Assembly: GCA_017421025.1 (NCBI GenBank)
Contig: JAFQME010000003.1
Coordinates: forward strand, 1 to 64,000
Length of the DNA stretch: 64,000 nucleotides
Direction: 5' to 3'
Source: Oscillospiraceae bacterium
Lineage (GTDB): Bacteria; Bacillota; Clostridia; Oscillospirales; JAAYXM01
The notes below the pieces were generated by a model. It had not been told where the DNA came from, did not search any database, and was given only the letters and a program-made list of their open reading frames with translations. Below, piece by piece: positions 60,873 to 64,000 of this stretch. The stretch's first letter is position 1. The number at the start of each line of letters is the position of its first letter. Position numbers and translations under genes: made by a program.

Positions 60873-61646
60873 TTATTCATAAAGTGCCAAATCCGTGAGT
60901 GCGAGATATGTATAATTGTTGGCAGTTTTTACTTTTACCAGCAGTTGATTGACTCCTCTGACATTGATATCAAAGTTAAACGGCATGGAAGCATTCACTG
61001 CAGTTGCTTTGTAAAGCAGTTTTCCATCACCATAAAACCATACATCAACACTTGCATCCTCACAATTCTTCTTTTCTCCCCAGGTACTGAGGTGATACTC
61101 TTTCGGAATCACGATCTTACCCTTCAAATTGCTATACATACTGTTGAGCGGATAAGCAATCAAACTATTTGCAGCATCTGCATCATCTTCTAAAGTAGAA
61201 TAAATTGAATATACATAGAACAACAACCCGTTCTTATACACAGTTTTATTGAAATCGGTCACTGTGCCGTTGATGATGGTAAAGTTGTTATGGTTGATTC
61301 CTTCTTTATAATCGTTATACTGGATTTTTTGCAGGTAGTTGTCCGGCTTGGTTTGATCTTTCTTTCCGATGTAAACGCTCTGATTGACTCCGTCCCATAC
61401 CACATCTTTCCCAAATGCGTTTGAAACCGCACGGACAGGCAAATAAGTGGTGCCGTTCATGATAAACGGCTCAACCAAATTGCCGTTTGCATCCTTGGGG
61501 ACGATTTCGCCACCGTCGATGAAAATTTTGATGTTGTTGTAAACCAACTGTGCTGTTTTGCTGATGCGCTGTGCAAATGCAACGCTCCCCGAGAGCATCA
61601 CACCAATCAGTACGCCGGCAATCAACCCTTGCAATCTCTTACTCAT
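60873..61646 (-). CDS. Secreted stalk-domain protein with C-terminal NPCBM-like domain
   Basis: 257 residues with signal peptide (MSKRLQGLIAGVLIGVML, cut near AFA at 23-25). A copper amine oxidase-type stalk domain at about 36-95 has PFIMNGTTYLPVRAVSNAFG and VVWDGVNQSVYIG. A C-terminal NPCBM/NEW2-like carbohydrate-binding domain at about 150-257 has IPKEYHLSTWGEKKNCED and DVWFYGDGKLLYK, ending TYLALTDLALYE. Probably a cell-surface glycan-binding protein. Its promoter overlaps repeats shared with the divergent RHH gene. Confidence 0.85.
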   Translation of the reverse strand: MSKRLQGLIAGVLIGVMLSGSVAFAQRISKTAQLVYNNIKIFIDGGEIVPKDANGNLVEPFIMNGTTYLPVRAVSNAFGKDVVWDGVNQSVYIGKKDQTKPDNYLQKIQYNDYKEGINHNNFTIINGTVTDFNKTVYKNGLLFYVYSIYSTLEDDADAANSLIAYPLNSMYSNLKGKIVIPKEYHLSTWGEKKNCEDASVDVWFYGDGKLLYKATAVNASMPFNFDINVRGVNQLLVKVKTANNYTYLALTDLALYE

Positions 61647-61655
61647 AATTTTCCC

Positions 61656-61719
61656 TCCATATGTTATAATTTATGTTATATATCCTAACATATATCTGTA
61701 ACTTTTGTCAAGTTATAAT
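61656..61719. promoter_or_regulatory. Divergent promoter/operator between the stalk/NPCBM and RHH genes
   Basis: Minus promoter TTGACA (61706-61711), 18-base spacer, TAGGAT (61682-61687). A + strand TATAAT lies at 61714-61719. The short word tatgttata occurs twice (61660-61668 and 61673-61681) and its complement taacata follows at 61686-61692, making overlapping direct and inverted repeats as expected for a ribbon-helix-helix operator. Confidence 0.55.
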
Positions 61720-61736
61720 ATGTGTGAGGTGAGGTT

Positions 61737-61925
61737 ATGGAAGAAAAGTTGATTATCAAAAAGAAATCCTTACAGGGCGAAGACGGTTACAAAACCTTTT
61801 CTGTCCGCATCAAGGAAGAAACTGTTTTGAAACTGAGCAAACTCGCCGAAGAAACCAACCGTTCACGAAACGAACTAATCAATCTTCTCTTGGACTTTGC
61901 AATTGATCGTTGTCAGGTAAAATGA
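61737..61925 (+). CDS. Ribbon-helix-helix (Arc/CopG-type) DNA-binding protein
   Basis: 62 residues. The strand-helix-helix core is YKTFSVRIKEETVLKLSKLA followed by EETNRSRNELINLLLDFAI. It follows TGAGGTGAGG by two bases. RHH dimers usually repress their own and adjacent promoters; here that would be the divergent stalk/NPCBM gene. No toxin partner is next to it. Confidence 0.83.
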   Translation: MEEKLIIKKKSLQGEDGYKTFSVRIKEETVLKLSKLAEETNRSRNELINLLLDFAIDRCQVK

Positions 61926-61931
61926 ATATCA

Positions 61932-61967
61932 AAAGAGCCTTTTGGATAAAGTTCCAAAAGGCTCTTT
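61932..61967. terminator. Terminator shared by the RHH and mnmE genes
   Basis: Fifteen-base perfect arms (61932-61946, 61953-61967) immediately after the RHH stop and overlapping the mnmE region end; bidirectional. Confidence 0.8.
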
Positions 61968-61968
61968 G

Positions 61969-63315
61969 TTATTTTCCGACACAGAAGCGTTCAAAAATAC
62001 GGGTAAGGACTGCGTCATTTGCAGTCTCGCCGGTCACCTCACCAAGAAGTGCGATTGCGACTTCCACCTCACCCACTGCAACATCCGGAGTGAGTCCGTC
62101 ACCGAGTGCATGTGCTGCATGGGAAACACGCTCTGCCGCATCTTTCACTGCCGCAGCATGGCGTGCATTTGTGATGAGCGACCCGTCGCACGGCATGGTT
62201 TTCACCGCAAGGATGCGAGAAACCATCTCCCGAAGCGCATCGAATCCGTCCCGTGTTTTGGTACTGATACAAACGATATTTTCTCCAAACTCCGCAAGAT
62301 TGGAGCAATCCAATTCCTGCGCAAGATCAGATTTATTGACCACTGCAATTGCACACTTCCCGTGTGCTGCAGCAAGCACCTGTGCATCTTCCTCCGACCA
62401 CGGACGTGACCCGTCAAACACACAAAGGAGCAAATCCGCTTGTTCCGCCGCCGAGATACTGCGCACCACACCTTCTCGCTCAATCGCATCGGCGGTTTCA
62501 CGCACACCTGCGGTATCCACAAGGCGCAACCGTACCTCTCCCAAAAGCGCACTTTCTTCCACCGTATCCCTTGTGGTTCCGGCGGTTTCTGTGACAATAC
62601 TGCGGTCATACCCAACCAGGGCATTGAGAAGAGAGCTTTTCCCCGCATTGGGACGTCCCAACAGCGCAGTCTTGACTCCATCTTTCAGGATCCGTCCCCG
62701 AGCATAGGACGCAGCAAGGGCAAACAGTTTTTCCGCTACCGCATTGAGTTGCGCTGCAGTTTCAGGAAGCCCCAACTCCTCGATTTCCTCGTCCGGATAA
62801 TCCACGTAAGCCGAAAACGTCGCTGCAACATCCAACAGTTCACTGCGCAAGCCTTGAATCCCACGTCCAATCTCACCGGCAAGCTGCGCTGCTGCACTCT
62901 TTGCCGCAGACACGGTTTCCGCCTCAATCAAATCCACCACTGCTTCCGCCTGGGTGAGATCCATCTTCCCTGCCAAAAATGCCCGCCGAGTGAATTCACC
63001 CGGCTTTGCAGCACGGGCACCTGCAGCAAAGCACGACTCCAAAACCGTTGCCATCGCAACTGCTGAGCCGTGGCAGTGAAACTCGACCACATCTTCACCC
63101 GTATAACTATGCGGTGCTTCGAACCACACACCGAGGCCACAGTCAATCACTGCTTGTGTATGATCCCAAAACGCACCGTAAACCATCATACGTGGCGTAG
63201 TGAGTGTTCCGGAAAAGACACGCTCGGCAATCTGCTTTGCCTGACTGCCGCTGATTCTCAGCACGCCCACCGCACCAGGGCCCGAGCATACTGCCGCTAT
63301 GGTATCTGTTCTCAT
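61969..63315 (-). CDS. mnmE: tRNA modification GTPase MnmE (TrmE)
   Basis: 448 residues. Folate-binding N-terminal domain (DTIAAVCSGPGAVGVLRISG; HSYTGEDVVEFHCHGS), helical domain, and an inserted G domain with G1 LLGRPNAGKSSLLNAL (about 218-233), G2 TTRDT, G3 DTAG and G4 NKSD, ending in the family's C-terminal CVGK. With MnmG it makes the 5-carboxymethylaminomethyl group on wobble U34. It overlaps the AbrB-like gene by four bases. Confidence 0.97.
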   Translation of the reverse strand: MRTDTIAAVCSGPGAVGVLRISGSQAKQIAERVFSGTLTTPRMMVYGAFWDHTQAVIDCGLGVWFEAPHSYTGEDVVEFHCHGSAVAMATVLESCFAAGARAAKPGEFTRRAFLAGKMDLTQAEAVVDLIEAETVSAAKSAAAQLAGEIGRGIQGLRSELLDVAATFSAYVDYPDEEIEELGLPETAAQLNAVAEKLFALAASYARGRILKDGVKTALLGRPNAGKSSLLNALVGYDRSIVTETAGTTRDTVEESALLGEVRLRLVDTAGVRETADAIEREGVVRSISAAEQADLLLCVFDGSRPWSEEDAQVLAAAHGKCAIAVVNKSDLAQELDCSNLAEFGENIVCISTKTRDGFDALREMVSRILAVKTMPCDGSLITNARHAAAVKDAAERVSHAAHALGDGLTPDVAVGEVEVAIALLGEVTGETANDAVLTRIFERFCVGK

Positions 63316-63551
63316 TTGGAAAGCTCCTCAATACAAGACTTGCAAACCATGTGGTCCTTATAGGAAACCAAGCCGATGGTCTTTCCACAGAAAATACATG
63401 CCTCTTTCTTCTTTTTGAGAATAATGCGGTCGCCCTCCACATAAATTTCAATCGAGTCACGCTCTTCGATTCCGAATTGCTTTCTCAACTCGATGGGCAA
63501 CACAATACGTCCCAACTCATCGATTTTTCTTGTAATTCCGGTTGTTTTCAT
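63312..63551 (-). CDS. AbrB/SpoVT-type DNA-binding protein with C-terminal zinc finger
   Basis: 79 residues from ATG 63551, with GGAGG nine bases upstream. The swapped-hairpin domain TTGITRKIDELGRIVLPIEL, then RKQFGIEERDSIEIYVEGD, spans about 2-45. A CxxC pair (CIFC) and KSC near the end (CIFCGK...MVCKSC) form a likely zinc knuckle. Similar to AbrB/SpoVT transition-state regulators of Firmicutes. Cotranscribed and coupled with mnmE (ATGA). Confidence 0.88.
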   Translation of the reverse strand: MKTTGITRKIDELGRIVLPIELRKQFGIEERDSIEIYVEGDRIILKKKKEACIFCGKTIGLVSYKDHMVCKSCIEELSK

Positions 63552-63588
63552 GTCGTAAGACCTCCGGTTTTGTAATTTCTTGTCTTTA

Positions 63589-63616
63589 AGTATATCATTT
63601 CCCAAATGTTTGTCAA
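63589..63616 (-). promoter_or_regulatory. Sigma-A promoter of the AbrB-like gene and mnmE
   Basis: Minus strand TTGACA (63611-63616), 16-base spacer, TATACT (63589-63594), about 40 bases before ATG 63551. Confidence 0.75.
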
Positions 63617-63644
63617 TCCCATTTTTTGGAAAGACGGTGGTCAT

Positions 63645-64000
63645 ATGCTCGGTGTAATTTGGACGGTTTTACTCGCTGTTTCAGTGGTGTTCGGAATTGC
63701 GACCGGCAGAGTCGGTTTTCTCTCTGCGGCAGTGAGCGAAGGGGCACAAGCAGCGGTCACAACAGTGCTCTCCATCACCGGGATGATGATGCTGTGGTGT
63801 GCTGTGATGGAGGTGATGCGCGAGAGCGGACTGGCAGAAAAGCTCGCACGCCTCTTATCCCCCCTCTTAAAACGCCTTTTCCCCTCTGCAAACAGCGATA
63901 CGCTTTCCCATCTCTCCGCCAATGTTTCCGCTAACCTCTTAGGACTTGGCAATGCCGCTACCCCCGCAGGTATCCGTGCTGCTGAGGGACTACGCAATTC
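63645..64000 (+). CDS. spmA: Spore maturation protein A, N-terminal part (runs off window edge)
   Basis: 118 codons visible from ATG 63645, preceded by GACGGTGG. It begins MLGVIWTVLLAVSVVFGIAT and has a second helix near ITGMMMLWCAVMEVMRESGL. The conserved NVSANLLGLGNAATPAGIRA, about 93-112, is the SpmA/nucleoside-recognition (Gate) motif. With SpmB it acts in forespore core dehydration; spmB should follow outside the window. It supports a sporulating lineage. Confidence 0.92.
   Translation, partial: MLGVIWTVLLAVSVVFGIATGRVGFLSAAVSEGAQAAVTTVLSITGMMMLWCAVMEVMRESGLAEKLARLLSPLLKRLFPSANSDTLSHLSANVSANLLGLGNAATPAGIRAAEGLRN

Noticed and set aside
1-64000. CRISPR array, prophage, insertion sequence or transposase
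   Set aside because: No regularly spaced repeats, no integrase, transposase or phage structural gene was found in any frame; the repeats seen are only pairs.

Overview
The window looks like a piece of chromosome from an uncultured or little-studied gut Clostridia (Bacillota), most likely in the Oscillospirales/Ruminococcaceae range. The reasons are the mix of genes (SigH-type sigma factor, SpmA, two YtvI-like membrane proteins, TepA, RqcH, TrmK, NiaR-controlled NAD genes, DUF1292, DUF1540, DUF1858), near-consensus sigma-A promoters, strong GGAGG ribosome sites, and moderate G+C coding sequence with A/T-rich intergenic DNA. SpmA, YtvI and SigH imply a spore-former or a recent descendant of one. 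The taxonomic call is inference; no rRNA is present.

Layout. 1-3563: end of a P-loop kinase, rplM-rpsI with a candidate L13 leader hairpin, a TtcA-like tRNA thiolase and a YtvI-like permease. 3666-17341: a 13.7-kb accessory island of three tandem, related, very large secreted proteins. They are built from bacterial Ig-like (Big_2) domains alternating with a repeated W...YG.F...DG.Y...YLAP...AGEY module that I cannot name, and they end in a shared C-terminal domain. A 35-codon peptide gene sits directly after the first. 17518-22268: an XRE regulator with a membrane partner, nagB divergent from an isomerase-AraC-isomerase operon, and a zinc-ribbon protein. 22332-30838: sigH, glmM, ruvCAB, a YgiQ-type radical SAM enzyme and ftsK/spoIIIE. 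30948-34560: small proteins and the ACT regulator-hom-lysC aspartate pathway genes. 34795-48008: a second YtvI-like permease, fhs-tsaE-tsaB-rpiB-pncB, rodA, the trmK-nif3-rqcH group, tepA, a sugar-acid SDR, and a gamma carbonic anhydrase/nitroreductase pair.

48070-54483: tRNA-Val with a duplicated 3' end, a secreted stalk/YD-repeat protein whose promoter spacer contains a (TA)8 tract, DUF1540, a P-type ATPase, and a coupled trio (AAC(3)-like acetyltransferase, degenerate TIM-barrel protein, cyclase-family hydrolase). 54518-58506: the nadA-nadB-nadC-niaR operon and, upstream of it, a promoter-to-terminator interval that may encode a structured RNA. 58663-64000: a GH4 alpha-galactosidase divergent from AraC, a stalk/NPCBM protein divergent from a ribbon-helix-helix regulator, mnmE with a small AbrB-like protein, and the start of spmA.

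How it fits together. Housekeeping genes (translation, cell wall, DNA repair, NAD, amino acid and one-carbon metabolism) are interleaved with a saccharolytic, surface-exposed accessory set. The strongest candidates for undescribed biology are the tandem Ig/YLAP surface proteins with their small companion peptide, the possible phase-variable (TA)n promoter, the two places where a gene's 3' end is duplicated beside hairpin-rich DNA, and the unassigned RNA-like locus upstream of nadA.
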